Origin: Prevotellaceae bacterium
GTDB lineage: Bacteria > Bacteroidota > Bacteroidia > Bacteroidales > Bacteroidaceae
Assembly (NCBI GenBank): GCA_015256945.1
Contig: JABZLB010000006.1
Span: 1-64,000 of the forward strand
DNA: 64,000 nt
Direction of reading: 5' to 3'
A model generated the notes under the pieces. The model saw only the letters and a list, made by a program, of their open reading frames with translations, had not been told where the DNA came from and ran no database searches. Below, in pieces: positions 18,513 through 27,104 of the stretch (the first letter of the stretch is position 1; each line of letters starts with the position of its first letter). A program made the translations under genes and the position numbers.

Positions 18513-19244
18513 ATGCAAATTAGTCTTCATCAGCTCCGCAAATCGTTTGGAGATAAAACTGCCGTAGATATTACTGATTTCACTATTAACAATGGCGAAA
18601 TTATTGGTTTGGTAGGCAACAATGGTGCCGGCAAAACCACGCTTTTCCGATTAATTCTCGACCTTCTTAAAGCCGATACTGGTACCGTTGCCATGATGCC
18701 ACAGAACGGAAAAGCCAGTATCGACCCTACCGTTTCTGAAGATTGGAAACAATTTACTGGTGCCTATATCAACGAAGGCTTTCTGATTGACTTCCTCACG
18801 CCGGAGGAATATTTTAATTTTCTGGCAAGAATTAACAATCTTCCTCCTTTTAACTGGAAACATATTGATGACAGCATCCTGTCACCTTTTATTCCTTTTA
18901 CAAACGGCGAAATATTTAATCAGAAGAAACTGATCAGGGATTTCAGCGCAGGTAACAGACAGAAAATAGGTATTATTTCGGCCCTGTTCACTAGGCCCGA
19001 GCTGGTTATTCTTGACGAACCTTTCAATTTTCTCGATCCCACGGGCCAGAACAAGTTGAAACATATCATCAGCCAGTATGCCCAATCGTCGGGTGCAACC
19101 ATTCTCATCAGCAGCCATAACCTGCAGCATACCACCGACATCAGCACCCGGATTGCACTACTCGAGCACGGCCATATTATTGAAGACTTGCCCAATATAA
19201 ACGGGAGTGCCAATCAGGCATTAAAGGAATATTTCGATGTTTAG
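18513..19244 (+). CDS. ABC transporter ATP-binding protein
   Basis: This 243-residue ATPase subunit has Walker A (GLVGNNGAGKTTLFRL, about 33-48), a signature region (IRDFSAGNRQKIGIISALF), Walker B (LVILDEPFNFLDPTG) and the switch His (ILISSHNL). The signature is FSAGN rather than LSGGQ, as in ABC-2 type exporters and gliding-type ATPases. No permease gene is adjacent: the next gene encodes an immunity-like protein, so the membrane partner must be elsewhere. The cargo is unknown. It begins 23 bp after the secA terminator, so it presumably has its own promoter, which I could not identify. Confidence 0.88.
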   Translation: MQISLHQLRKSFGDKTAVDITDFTINNGEIIGLVGNNGAGKTTLFRLILDLLKADTGTVAMMPQNGKASIDPTVSEDWKQFTGAYINEGFLIDFLTPEEYFNFLARINNLPPFNWKHIDDSILSPFIPFTNGEIFNQKKLIRDFSAGNRQKIGIISALFTRPELVILDEPFNFLDPTGQNKLKHIISQYAQSSGATILISSHNLQHTTDISTRIALLEHGHIIEDLPNINGSANQALKEYFDV

Positions 19245-19281
19245 GCCTGCCAGGAGCAGTTTTTGACCCAAATAGCAGAGC

Positions 19282-19989
19282 ATGGCAAGGGTTTGCTGGA
19301 AAGAAAATCGTGTGATAAGCATTGAAACACGAAAGGGATTGTATGTGGTTGCCCAAATGCTGAAGTCACCCTATATACGGTTTTATCATTACTTTTCTAC
19401 CGAACCAGCTCCTGATGGCATTGATACAACCCAATTTAAATTATTATTTACTGCTCCTGTTACACGACAGTTCCTTCGCTTCAGCTACATTATCCCGCTA
19501 AAAAATGCACGTGCCAATTTACAGAATATTGACTCAAACACGTGGATAAACCTTTATCCGTGCAACCGAAAAGTACAGGCTTACCAGGGAAGTGCGAAGG
19601 AAATAAGCTGCATTATCGGCGGAGAAAACTTCGACGGACGTCACGGAGGCATGCTGGTTAAGAAAGATATTGGGTGGTCTCCAACCACCAGTCACCCTGT
19701 CCGACAACATAAAAGCGGACTATTTGACGCCGTAATCTTAGATGAAATCCCTCTCAACGCCGACGAAATCATTGATAATCACGAGCTGACAGGCCTGTGT
19801 GTCTTCCCGCTTACCAATGAACGGCTCTACCTTTGCCACCGGTATAACAAAAATGTTGACCCTTACAAAGATCTGGTTTTCGACCGAAAACTGCCCGAAG
19901 ACTACCGTCTGTATGTCGAAATTATTTCAGGAGGAACGAACGATGAAAGGCGAAACGAAATTATAGACACCTATTTTCGCCATTCATAA
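19282..19989 (+). CDS. Imm26-like putative immunity protein
   Basis: This 235-residue cytoplasmic protein has no signal peptide. Its N-terminal part (RVISIETRKGLYVVAQMLKS followed by PYIRFYHYFS) resembles the beta-barrel opening of Imm26-type immunity proteins, which neutralise toxins of polymorphic toxin systems. The rest carries mixed strands (FRFSYIIPLKNA-like; LTGLCVFPLTNERLYLCHRY). The assignment rests on pattern memory and is not firm. The context supports it: four more immunity-like genes follow convergently. It starts 37 bp after the ABC ATPase gene in the same orientation. No toxin gene is seen next to it. Confidence 0.5.
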   Translation: MARVCWKENRVISIETRKGLYVVAQMLKSPYIRFYHYFSTEPAPDGIDTTQFKLLFTAPVTRQFLRFSYIIPLKNARANLQNIDSNTWINLYPCNRKVQAYQGSAKEISCIIGGENFDGRHGGMLVKKDIGWSPTTSHPVRQHKSGLFDAVILDEIPLNADEIIDNHELTGLCVFPLTNERLYLCHRYNKNVDPYKDLVFDRKLPEDYRLYVEIISGGTNDERRNEIIDTYFRHS

Positions 19990-20057
19990 CCTGCATTATA
20001 TAAAGGTAATAAAGGCATAAAGACCGTTAAAGCTCATTTATTATCCCCTGACGTTAC

Positions 20058-20654
20058 CTACCACATAACCTGTTCCAACAATATCGATTGTGTACTTTTC
20101 CAAAACAAATGGTCGGTAATATCATAGCCCAGTCGCGCGCAATAGTCTGTTAAAATATTCTTATTCAAACGCCGTTTGACAAGCCTTTGACCATACAGGC
20201 GTTCATCTTCAAACGGCAATATCTCACCCTGACCATAAAATGTCCACCCGGGATCTCGCATAGCATAAACCGTTCGCAGGCTTTTCCCGTCCTCTATAAG
20301 GCTGAAAGCATTCATGACATCGGGATAATTATCATCACTTATGCGAAAAAGGTATGCCTTTATCTTTAATAAATCTGTTATTTGATAAGCCCAGGAGCTA
20401 AGACCGTCAGCATAATTCGAAAACATTACACAGCGGTCTTTACACAATTCAGGGGCGTAAAAGTAGGCTTTCAACATGTGTGCCCCACCTGCCAAAGGGT
20501 AGTTTTCGTACAGATCCGGGCTAAAAGCTACCTCGGTTATCTTATATTTTTCACTGCTTCCCCACCCTTTTCGTACCATATCTGTAACCTGTTCGAATGA
20601 GCATTCAAACACCGTAAACGTAAAATATTTAAATTGATCTATACACATACCCAT
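20058..20654 (-). CDS. Unknown protein in immunity gene cluster
   Basis: This 198-residue cytoplasmic protein starts MGMCIDQFKYFTFTVFECSF (the second Met is an alternative start). I do not recognise its family. It is rich in aromatic residues and has a C-terminal stretch LGYDITDHLFWKSTQSILLEQ. It contains no catalytic motif or membrane segment. It is the last gene of a three-gene minus-strand set with gaps of 14 and 11 bp, behind Imm11-like and Imm10-like genes. The position suggests another immunity protein; this is inference from neighbours only. Confidence 0.6.
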   Translation of the reverse strand: MGMCIDQFKYFTFTVFECSFEQVTDMVRKGWGSSEKYKITEVAFSPDLYENYPLAGGAHMLKAYFYAPELCKDRCVMFSNYADGLSSWAYQITDLLKIKAYLFRISDDNYPDVMNAFSLIEDGKSLRTVYAMRDPGWTFYGQGEILPFEDERLYGQRLVKRRLNKNILTDYCARLGYDITDHLFWKSTQSILLEQVMW

Positions 20655-20668
20655 CTACGTTTTACAGT

Positions 20669-21241
20669 TCACAAGCTATTTGTTCTCACCTTTTGAAATT
20701 CCAACTTAAAGTTCCGGCATAAATCGCGAAACCGTTCCGATACCACATAATGCCAATTATACACATTATCGCGCAACATAAAAAAGTTATCCTCTATATT
20801 TTTATAAATATAAGGCTCGTCAGGAACACACGTTCCATCGGTTAAAACCCTCTTACCCGTTCTGTCTGCATCAATAATGCTATCGTGTTTAAGCACACGT
20901 CCCATATAAAATGTAGTTATACCGTGTCCTCCCGATACCCTGCAGGGTAAAAATTTTATATCGTTTTCAAGGATAACGGCATTCTTTTCCACGAATCTTT
21001 CAGAGAAAATAGGGACAGGAATCACACAGTTCAGAAAATCAAAACTATCAATTTGCTGTTCCGAATAGCCCGATGATGCAAGCAGTAAAGGGTTTATATA
21101 CTCGGCACGCACTACGTCTTCGTTCAGTATAAAGTATTTCCAATAGCGCTCACTATCGGCTAATGACTTAAAGTTTATAATCTGATTCGCGTTTGTTTCT
21201 ATCTGCCTTATCCGATATACAAGACTATAATCTCCTTCCAC
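20669..21241 (-). CDS. Imm11-like (DUF1629) putative immunity protein
   Basis: This 190-residue cytoplasmic protein opens MEGDYSLVYRIRQIETN and ends with a region around residues 165-190, NWHYVVSERFRDLCRNF followed by KLEFQKV. The closing motif (V-S-E-R-F-x-D-L ... LEFxxV) is typical of the Imm11/DUF1629 group of immunity proteins of polymorphic toxins. Whether Imm11 or the related Imm43 group is the better fit needs a profile search. It is the middle gene of the three-gene minus-strand set. Confidence 0.55.
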   Translation of the reverse strand: MEGDYSLVYRIRQIETNANQIINFKSLADSERYWKYFILNEDVVRAEYINPLLLASSGYSEQQIDSFDFLNCVIPVPIFSERFVEKNAVILENDIKFLPCRVSGGHGITTFYMGRVLKHDSIIDADRTGKRVLTDGTCVPDEPYIYKNIEDNFFMLRDNVYNWHYVVSERFRDLCRNFKLEFQKVRTNSL

Positions 21242-21252
21242 TCTGTCAATAT

Positions 21253-21621
21253 CTATTGTAAATTAATACTTAACAGCTCTTTAAACACGGCTTTACAATA
21301 TTCAATAAAGCGTGGTGTTAATTCAACATTCTGAAGATTTACCGTGATTATACTATCGATAGTTTCCAGAACAAAAGCCTTATTTGTCAAACAAACAGCC
21401 CTGCATGTGTTATATTCTACCTCACCATTGCATTCGGCATAAAGGCCATTTGCATCAGCCTCACAGTTATCATCAGCCGATAAAACAACAGGACGCTGAA
21501 ATAAAACATAGTTAGTATAATGATATTTATCATCGGCCAAACCAACCATATAATAATTATCACGCGTATTTTTCGAAGCCGTTATGATATTAGCCTTAAA
21601 TTCCAATCGATACATACCCAT
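21253..21621 (-). CDS. Imm10-like putative immunity protein
   Basis: This 122-residue protein reads MGMYRLEFKANIITASK, then NYYMVGLADDKYHYTNYVLFQRP. This is the pattern of Imm10 family members: short proteins with an N-terminal strand, a central GLADD, and YVLFQR. A Cys-containing middle and a C-terminal helix (YCKAVFKELLSINL) complete it. It is the first gene of the minus-strand set and is driven by the promoter at 21658. Its start MGM matches the unknown third gene. Imm10 proteins neutralise contact-dependent or secreted toxins; the cognate toxin is not in the window. Confidence 0.6.
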   Translation of the reverse strand: MGMYRLEFKANIITASKNTRDNYYMVGLADDKYHYTNYVLFQRPVVLSADDNCEADANGLYAECNGEVEYNTCRAVCLTNKAFVLETIDSIITVNLQNVELTPRFIEYCKAVFKELLSINLQ

Positions 21622-21656
21622 TCAGCATAGATTAAAATACACCATAAATACTTCTT

Positions 21657-21694
21657 GCAAATATAACGATTATTTCCCATGTGCAAGCAAATGT
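21657..21694 (-). promoter_or_regulatory. Promoter block of the three-gene immunity operon
   Basis: On the minus strand CTTG, 18 nt and TATATTTG (21658-21665) form a Bacteroidetes promoter 37 bp upstream of the ATG. The block is nearly repeated upstream of the SUKH gene at 22361-22399, with matching GCAAATATAA, ATTATTTCCCAT and GCAAG-N-AAATGT segments. Confidence 0.65.
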
Positions 21695-21806
21695 TTCCAC
21701 AATAACAATATCAATTGGGAAATTTTCCGAAACTAATTGTCAATCATACCACGGCTTAACTGTGCACAATAGATAAGAAAAAAAATCTTATTAAAGAAAA
21801 ATGCCA

Positions 21807-22229
21807 CTATTCTGAGCACAGCGACTGAAGGATATAATCCTCAAACGACTCGGCCAGAACGCCAGTTTCTCCAAAATCATAGTCAAGCATCATCACCTTT
21901 CCCTCCTTGTCTATTCCTATGGGATTACCGGTATAGTCGGTACCAATAACAAGCCATCCGTCGTCTTCGCCTGTATCTTCCCTGAAACGTTTGGTCAAAT
22001 CAACTACGGTTTCATCCCCCATCAGTCCACAGTTATGCAGCCCATAGATTTCCTTTCCGCCAATTAAAGACCCTCCATAGCGAAGCAAGAAAAATACATA
22101 ATCCTTATCTAATTCCATTTCCAGCTCCTTTTCGGCGCATATTATATCTTCCATCTTCGAAGGAATACCCCGGGCAACGGTATTCTTCAAAAAGAAATCA
22201 TCAATCTTATTTATCGTAGCTGTCTTCAT
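21807..22229 (-). CDS. SUKH family (SMI1/KNR4) putative immunity protein
   Basis: This 140-residue protein has the SUKH fold. ISKMEDIICAEKELEMELDKDY-type helix (about 22-43) leads to VFFLLRYGGSLIGGKEIYGL, then IGTDYTGNPIGIDKEGKVMML, and an acidic C-terminal ESFEDYILQSL. The YGG followed by a Tyr-Gly-Leu turn and the GN-P-IGID segment are characteristic. SUKH members are the most common immunity proteins of bacterial polymorphic toxin systems. It is in its own transcription unit behind the duplicated promoter block at 22361. Confidence 0.8.
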   Translation of the reverse strand: MKTATINKIDDFFLKNTVARGIPSKMEDIICAEKELEMELDKDYVFFLLRYGGSLIGGKEIYGLHNCGLMGDETVVDLTKRFREDTGEDDGWLVIGTDYTGNPIGIDKEGKVMMLDYDFGETGVLAESFEDYILQSLCSE

Positions 22230-22360
22230 CTGCTTATATATTGCCTTTTCCCTTTAATGAACATCATGATATGCGACTAATATCTTAGCGTATATTTTCA
22301 AGTATTTATACCAGTCTATTACCTCCTTTTACATTCGTAAATAAAGCGCAAATGATATAT

Positions 22361-22399
22361 GCAAATATAAATATTATTTCCCATACAGCAAGTAAATGT
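22361..22399 (-). promoter_or_regulatory. Promoter block of the SUKH gene, duplicate of 21657-21694
   Basis: TATATTTG on the minus strand (22362-22369) lies about 130 bp upstream of the ATG, with CTTG 19 nt before it. The block differs from the one at 21657 by a handful of substitutions and one base of length. Confidence 0.6.
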
Positions 22400-22605
22400 C
22401 ATGCTTTTTATCCTGTCGGGCTACGGCATAACATCTGTTCCGGCTTACGTCTGAAATACTCAGGGAAAATGACAAATTGCGCCTGTACAAGGGGTTGTAG
22501 AACCTTCACGAATAACATATACCGCAAAAGCCAAACCTTTTAAAGGTAAACGCCATACCATTTCAACCCTATATTCCAATCATTTCGCCCAAAGACTCGT
22601 TGTCC

Positions 22606-22682
22606 GACGGCCGTCACACACATCATTCGACGGCCGTCAGCCGCGTTGTTGACGGCCGTCAGCCGTGCGTACGGCGACCGTC
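22606..22682. repeat. 77-bp palindrome array B (four GRCGRYCGYC units)
   Basis: Units start at 22606, 22629 and 22651 (all perfect GACGGCCGTC palindromes) and 22673 (GGCGACCGTC), at steps of 23, 22 and 22 bp. It lies between two divergent genes, so it is upstream of both SUKH and rpsA. The right flank AACATAACG resembles the right flanks of arrays A and D. Confidence 0.9.
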
Positions 22683-22779
22683 AAACCATGAACATAACGA
22701 TATAGTCACCGGCATGTTAAATACATTTAAAATCAACATATAATAGTAATCGAATGTCTGTTACATCATTGATTTTAAG

Positions 22780-22787
22780 TACCTTTG
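22780..22787 (+). promoter_or_regulatory. -7 box of rpsA (TACCTTTG)
   Basis: TACCTTTG, with a leader of about 80 nt to the ATG. The leader can form a small GTGAA / TTCAC hairpin around 22811-22833; no known S1 autoregulatory structure is claimed. Confidence 0.7.
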
Positions 22788-22875
22788 CACACGATTTTGA
22801 AGGGTATGGGTGAACTGTGCCCTGTAATTCACATAAAGTCTAACTTTATTAACACATTAACAATTTAAATTATTT

Positions 22876-24657
22876 ATGTCAGATTTAAACGACATCAAAA
22901 ACGTTCAACCATTAGCAGACTTCAATTGGGACGAGTTTGAGAATGGAACCAGCAATGGTGCAAGCAAGGCCGATCTTGAAAAGGCTTATGATGAAACACT
23001 CAACAAGATTCAGGAGCATGAGGTTGTTGAGGGTACAGTAATCTCTATCGACAAGAAAGAGGTTGTTGTTAACATCGGTTACAAGAGCGACGGCATTATT
23101 CCCGCTTCAGAGTTCCGCTACAATCCTGACCTGAAGGTTGGCGACAAGGTAGAGGTTTACGTTGAAGACCAGGAAGATAAAAAGGGTCAGCTTGTTCTCT
23201 CTCACAAGAAAGCACGCCTGAGCAAGAGCTGGGATCTCATTAATAAAGCACTTGATAACGACGAGATTATTCAGGGTTATATTAAGTGTCGCACCAAGGG
23301 CGGTATGATTGTAGACGTATTTGGTATCGAAGCATTCTTGCCAGGTAGCCAGATTGATGTCCATCCTATACGCGACTACGATGTATTCGTAGGCAAAACC
23401 ATGGAATTTAAGGTTGTAAAAATTAACCAGGAGTTCCGCAATGTTGTCGTTTCTCACAAGGCTTTAATTGAAGCTGAGCTGGAAGCACAGAAGAAAGAAA
23501 TTATCTCTCACCTCGAAAAGGGTCAGGTTCTTGAAGGTACAGTTAAGAACATTACATCGTACGGTGTATTCGTTGACCTCGGTGGTGTTGACGGACTTGT
23601 ACATATTACCGACCTCTCTTGGGGCCGCGTAAGCGATCCTCACGAGGTTGTTGCTCTGGATCAAAAGATAAATGTTGTTATCCTTGACTTTGATGAGGAA
23701 AAGAAGCGCATCGCACTTGGTGTTAAACAGCTTACTCCTCATCCATGGGATTCACTGGATCCTGAACTCAAAGTTGGCGACCACGTTAAGGGTAAGGTCG
23801 TAGTTATCGCTGATTATGGTGCATTTGTTGAGATTCAGCCAGGCGTAGAGGGCTTGATTCACGTTTCAGAAATGTCGTGGAGCCAGCATCTTCGTTCAGC
23901 TCAGGAGTTCTTACATGTCGGCGACGAGGTTGAAGCTGTAATCCTTACACTTGACCGTCAGGAGCGCAAGATGAGCTTAGGTATCAAACAATTAAGAGAA
24001 GACCCGTGGGAATCAATCGAACAGAAGTACCCGGTAGGCAGCAAACACACTGCAAAGGTTCGCAACTTCACAAACTTCGGTATCTTTGTAGAGCTTGAAG
24101 AAGGCGTTGACGGTCTTATCCATATTTCAGACCTGTCATGGACCAAGAAGGTAAAACATCCTTCAGAGTTCACTACTGTTGGTGCTGATATTGATGTTGT
24201 TGTTCTCGAAATCGACAAGGAGAACCGCCGTTTAAGCCTCGGCCACAAACAGCTTGAGGAAAATCCATGGGACAAATACGAAGAATTGTATGTTCCCGGC
24301 AGCGTACATCAGGGTAAAATTACCGAAATGATGGACAAGGGTGCGGTTATAACGCTCGACGAAGGCGGCGAAGGCTTCGCTACTCCCAAGCATCTTACCA
24401 AGGAAGATGGCTCACAAGCCAAGCTGGGTGAGGAATTACCATTTAAGGTTATCGAGTTTAACAAGGAAACACGCCGTATTATTCTCTCTCACTCTCGCAC
24501 GTTCGAGGAAGCTAAGGAGGAAGTTAAGCCACGTCACCACAATGCAGCCCGCAAACAGAATGAGGCTCAGGCAATCAACAATGTTGCAGCAGGAACCTCA
24601 CTTGGCGACTTAGACGTACTGGCTAAACTTAAGGCCGATATGGAAAAGGACAAGTAA
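22876..24657 (+). CDS. rpsA: 30S ribosomal protein S1
   Basis: This 593-residue RNA-binding protein delivers mRNA to the 30S subunit. It contains repeated S1 OB-fold domains, visible as returning G-x-V/I-x-x-F/Y-G-x-F-V-x-L/I motifs: VVNIGYKSDGIIPASEF, GTVKNITSYGVFVDLGG, GKVVVIADYGAFVEIQPG, AKVRNFTNFGIFVELEEG. Successive domains are linked by L-G-x-K-Q-L segments (for example RIALGVKQLTPHPWDS). The C-terminal tail (about 555-593) is helical and probably disordered. S1 is important in Bacteroidetes, where most mRNAs lack Shine-Dalgarno sequences. Single-gene unit with promoter and terminator. Confidence 0.96.
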   Translation: MSDLNDIKNVQPLADFNWDEFENGTSNGASKADLEKAYDETLNKIQEHEVVEGTVISIDKKEVVVNIGYKSDGIIPASEFRYNPDLKVGDKVEVYVEDQEDKKGQLVLSHKKARLSKSWDLINKALDNDEIIQGYIKCRTKGGMIVDVFGIEAFLPGSQIDVHPIRDYDVFVGKTMEFKVVKINQEFRNVVVSHKALIEAELEAQKKEIISHLEKGQVLEGTVKNITSYGVFVDLGGVDGLVHITDLSWGRVSDPHEVVALDQKINVVILDFDEEKKRIALGVKQLTPHPWDSLDPELKVGDHVKGKVVVIADYGAFVEIQPGVEGLIHVSEMSWSQHLRSAQEFLHVGDEVEAVILTLDRQERKMSLGIKQLREDPWESIEQKYPVGSKHTAKVRNFTNFGIFVELEEGVDGLIHISDLSWTKKVKHPSEFTTVGADIDVVVLEIDKENRRLSLGHKQLEENPWDKYEELYVPGSVHQGKITEMMDKGAVITLDEGGEGFATPKHLTKEDGSQAKLGEELPFKVIEFNKETRRIILSHSRTFEEAKEEVKPRHHNAARKQNEAQAINNVAAGTSLGDLDVLAKLKADMEKDK

Positions 24658-24700
24658 ACCATATCCTATTTAATAGATAAAACTATTAGTTAATAATATA

Positions 24701-24738
24701 AAGGGGCGTAACTGATTATACAGTTACACCCCTTTTTT
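24701..24738 (+). terminator. rpsA terminator
   Basis: AAGGGGCGTAACTG pairs with CAGTTACACCCCTT (one mismatch) around a 6-nt loop, followed by a T-run. Confidence 0.8.
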
Positions 24739-24850
24739 AATTTTCATACACGGTAAAATACATACGCAAGCTATCATCGAAAGCCTTGTATCCCAATGCT
24801 ACACCATAAATAAAATAAATGTTAACACGTCTATTTCTTTATGGTAATCA

Positions 24851-24881
24851 TTGCATTTCATATATATTTTCATTACCTTTG
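24851..24881 (+). promoter_or_regulatory. Promoter of rho
   Basis: TTG (24851-24853), 20 nt, TACCTTTG (24874-24881), with a leader of about 65 nt to the ATG at 24953. Confidence 0.75.
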
Positions 24882-24952
24882 CAACACGTTTAATGTTACC
24901 GTTTCCGTTCTGGAAACAGTTTCTTATTTCAAATAAACTTATTATACACTAC

Positions 24953-27022
24953 ATGTATAGCAAAGAAGAACTATTATCTAAAAGCGTAACAGACCTTGTA
25001 GATATTGCTAACAAACTTGGATTAGACTCAACCAGTTATGCCACACAAGATGAAGCTGTTTACGCTATTCTCGATAGACAAGCAGAAGTAGAAGGTTCTA
25101 AAAACCCGCTTACCGCATCAAAGCATAAACGAACAAGAATTGTGAAGAAAGATACTGACCATGTTTATTCTGTAAATGGGAAATCGGGAGAGAACCTTGA
25201 TTCTGCAACAAAGAAACAACCCATAACACAAAGTTTGTTTAAAAGTGATATTTCATCATCACAGACTGATGATAAAACAACCGGCGAAAAACATAATGAT
25301 ACCCTAAATATGGAAGAAAATCCGGCTAAAGACATTGTAAAACAAATAGATGAACTAAATATTCAACTGAAAAATCTGCCCAAACACCGGGGGCCTAAAA
25401 CCAAACAGGAAAAAGAACTTCTGGCTAAGATTGACAAACTTAAGTCAGAACTCAACAATATAAAGAACGGCTCTGCGAATACTACCCATCAAAAACCAAA
25501 AGAAGAAAGCCAGGAGAGTAATGGCAATACTGAAGTTCAGGAGGATGCCGACAATCAAAATTCAGCAGAGCCTGAAGTTATTTCCAATACACCTCAGGCT
25601 GAAAAAAAGATTCGTGTACCCGACGAGGAGCTGATTGCAAAACTGCAGGCTAAATTAAAAGTGCATAATGAGGCTGTTGCAAAACAAAATGAAAATATAG
25701 AGAATGGTATCTGGGAGGGAGACCCCGGCGATGGTACCGACTTTATAACAGTGCTAGATATACCCATAGAAGACCAGGGAGCAGTACCTAATTACGACAT
25801 GTTTGATAACCCGACAATGCCTGCATATGGACGCATGGCAACGCCCGATTATCAGGATACTACTCTGGAAAATATGGGAAACTTGGATAAAGATTTTGAT
25901 TTTTCAGACATTATCACAGCCAATGGCGTTCTCGAAATTATGCCAGATGGCTATGGCTTCCTTCGCTCGAGCGACTATAACTATTTGTCTTCGCCTGATG
26001 ACATTTATGTTGCAGCCAACCAAATTAAGCGTTTCGGGCTTAAAACGGGCGATGTTGTACAGTGTCATGTCCGCCCTCCACATGAAGGAGAAAAATACTT
26101 TCCACTTACCGGTATTGACAAAATTAACGGGCGTGTTCCATCAGAAGTACGTGACCGTGTTCCGTTTGAAAACCTTACCCCACTCTTTCCTGACGAAAAG
26201 TTCACGCTTTGTGGCGACCCGCGCACAACAAACCTGTCGACACGAATTGTAGATTTATTCTCACCCATCGGTAAAGGACAGCGTGCACTTATTGTCGCTC
26301 AACCGAAAACGGGTAAGACTATCTTAATGAAGAACATTGCAAATGCCATAGCTGCCAATCATCCCGAAGCCTATTTGATGATGCTTCTCATCGACGAGCG
26401 TCCCGAAGAAGTTACGGATATGGCACGCACTGTGAATGCAGAGGTGATAGCTTCAACCTTTGATGAGCCAGCAGAACGCCATGTTAAAATTGCAGGTATT
26501 GTGCTCGAAAAGGCAAAACGCATGGTAGAGTGTGGCCATGATGTGGTTATTTTCCTCGACTCTATTACACGTCTTGCACGTGCTTATAATACAGTAAGCC
26601 CTGCTTCAGGCAAGGTTCTTACGGGTGGTGTTGATGCAAACGCACTACAAAAGCCCAAGCGTTTCTTTGGTGCAGCACGTAATATTGAAGGTGGAGGCTC
26701 GCTGACTATCATCGCAACTGCACTTATCGATACAGGTTCAAAGATGGATGAAGTAATCTTTGAAGAGTTTAAAGGAACGGGTAACATGGAATTGCAGCTC
26801 GATCGCAGCTTAAGTAACAAGCGCATTTATCCGTCAGTAAATCTCGTGGCTTCAAGTACGCGCAGAGACGACTTACTACAAGACAAGACAACACTGGATA
26901 GAATGTGGATACTTCGTAAGTATATTGCCGACATGAACCCCATAGAAGCAATGAACACTATTCATGACAGGATGCAGAGAACACACGATAATAACGAATT
27001 CTTGTTATCAATGAACGGATAA
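24953..27022 (+). CDS. rho: Transcription termination factor Rho with long disordered insert
   Basis: The start at MYSKEELLSKSVTDL gives 689 residues, against about 420 in E. coli. Order: Rho N-terminal helical domain (1-45, LVDIANKLGLD), a charged Lys/Glu/Asn/Gln-rich low-complexity insert (about 55-290), the RNA-binding cold-shock-like domain (about 300-390, GVLEIMPDGYGFLRSSDYNYL), and the ATPase (Walker A AQPKTGKTILMKNI; LLIDERPEEVTDMARTV; VIFLDSITRLARAYN). The hexamer terminates RNA synthesis at unstructured transcripts. The insert resembles the disordered region of Bacteroides thetaiotaomicron Rho, which is reported to drive phase separation. The longer upstream frame contains the promoter and is not used. 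Confidence 0.96.
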   Translation: MYSKEELLSKSVTDLVDIANKLGLDSTSYATQDEAVYAILDRQAEVEGSKNPLTASKHKRTRIVKKDTDHVYSVNGKSGENLDSATKKQPITQSLFKSDISSSQTDDKTTGEKHNDTLNMEENPAKDIVKQIDELNIQLKNLPKHRGPKTKQEKELLAKIDKLKSELNNIKNGSANTTHQKPKEESQESNGNTEVQEDADNQNSAEPEVISNTPQAEKKIRVPDEELIAKLQAKLKVHNEAVAKQNENIENGIWEGDPGDGTDFITVLDIPIEDQGAVPNYDMFDNPTMPAYGRMATPDYQDTTLENMGNLDKDFDFSDIITANGVLEIMPDGYGFLRSSDYNYLSSPDDIYVAANQIKRFGLKTGDVVQCHVRPPHEGEKYFPLTGIDKINGRVPSEVRDRVPFENLTPLFPDEKFTLCGDPRTTNLSTRIVDLFSPIGKGQRALIVAQPKTGKTILMKNIANAIAANHPEAYLMMLLIDERPEEVTDMARTVNAEVIASTFDEPAERHVKIAGIVLEKAKRMVECGHDVVIFLDSITRLARAYNTVSPASGKVLTGGVDANALQKPKRFFGAARNIEGGGSLTIIATALIDTGSKMDEVIFEEFKGTGNMELQLDRSLSNKRIYPSVNLVASSTRRDDLLQDKTTLDRMWILRKYIADMNPIEAMNTIHDRMQRTHDNNEFLLSMNG

Positions 27023-27040
27023 GAAGTAGAAGAAATATAA

Positions 27041-27086
27041 AAAATCAGGAGCATAAGGATGGTTTTCTTATGCTCCTGATTTTTTT
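27041..27086. terminator. Bidirectional terminator between rho and the TPR gene
   Basis: A long stem (ATCAGGAGCATAAG paired with CTTATGCTCCTGAT) with A and T runs on the two sides serves both convergent genes. Confidence 0.85.
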
Positions 27087-27104
27087 ATACAGCTGTTTAT
27101 AGAA

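Larger units (their letters stand above)
22230..22875. other. 646-bp divergent intergenic region between SUKH gene and rpsA
   Basis: It holds the SUKH promoter block (22361-22399), repeat array B (22606-22682), the rpsA promoter (22780) and the rpsA leader. An open frame in 22352-22543 overlaps the promoter block and shows no family resemblance. Between 22400 and 22600 nothing is recognised. Confidence 0.8.
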
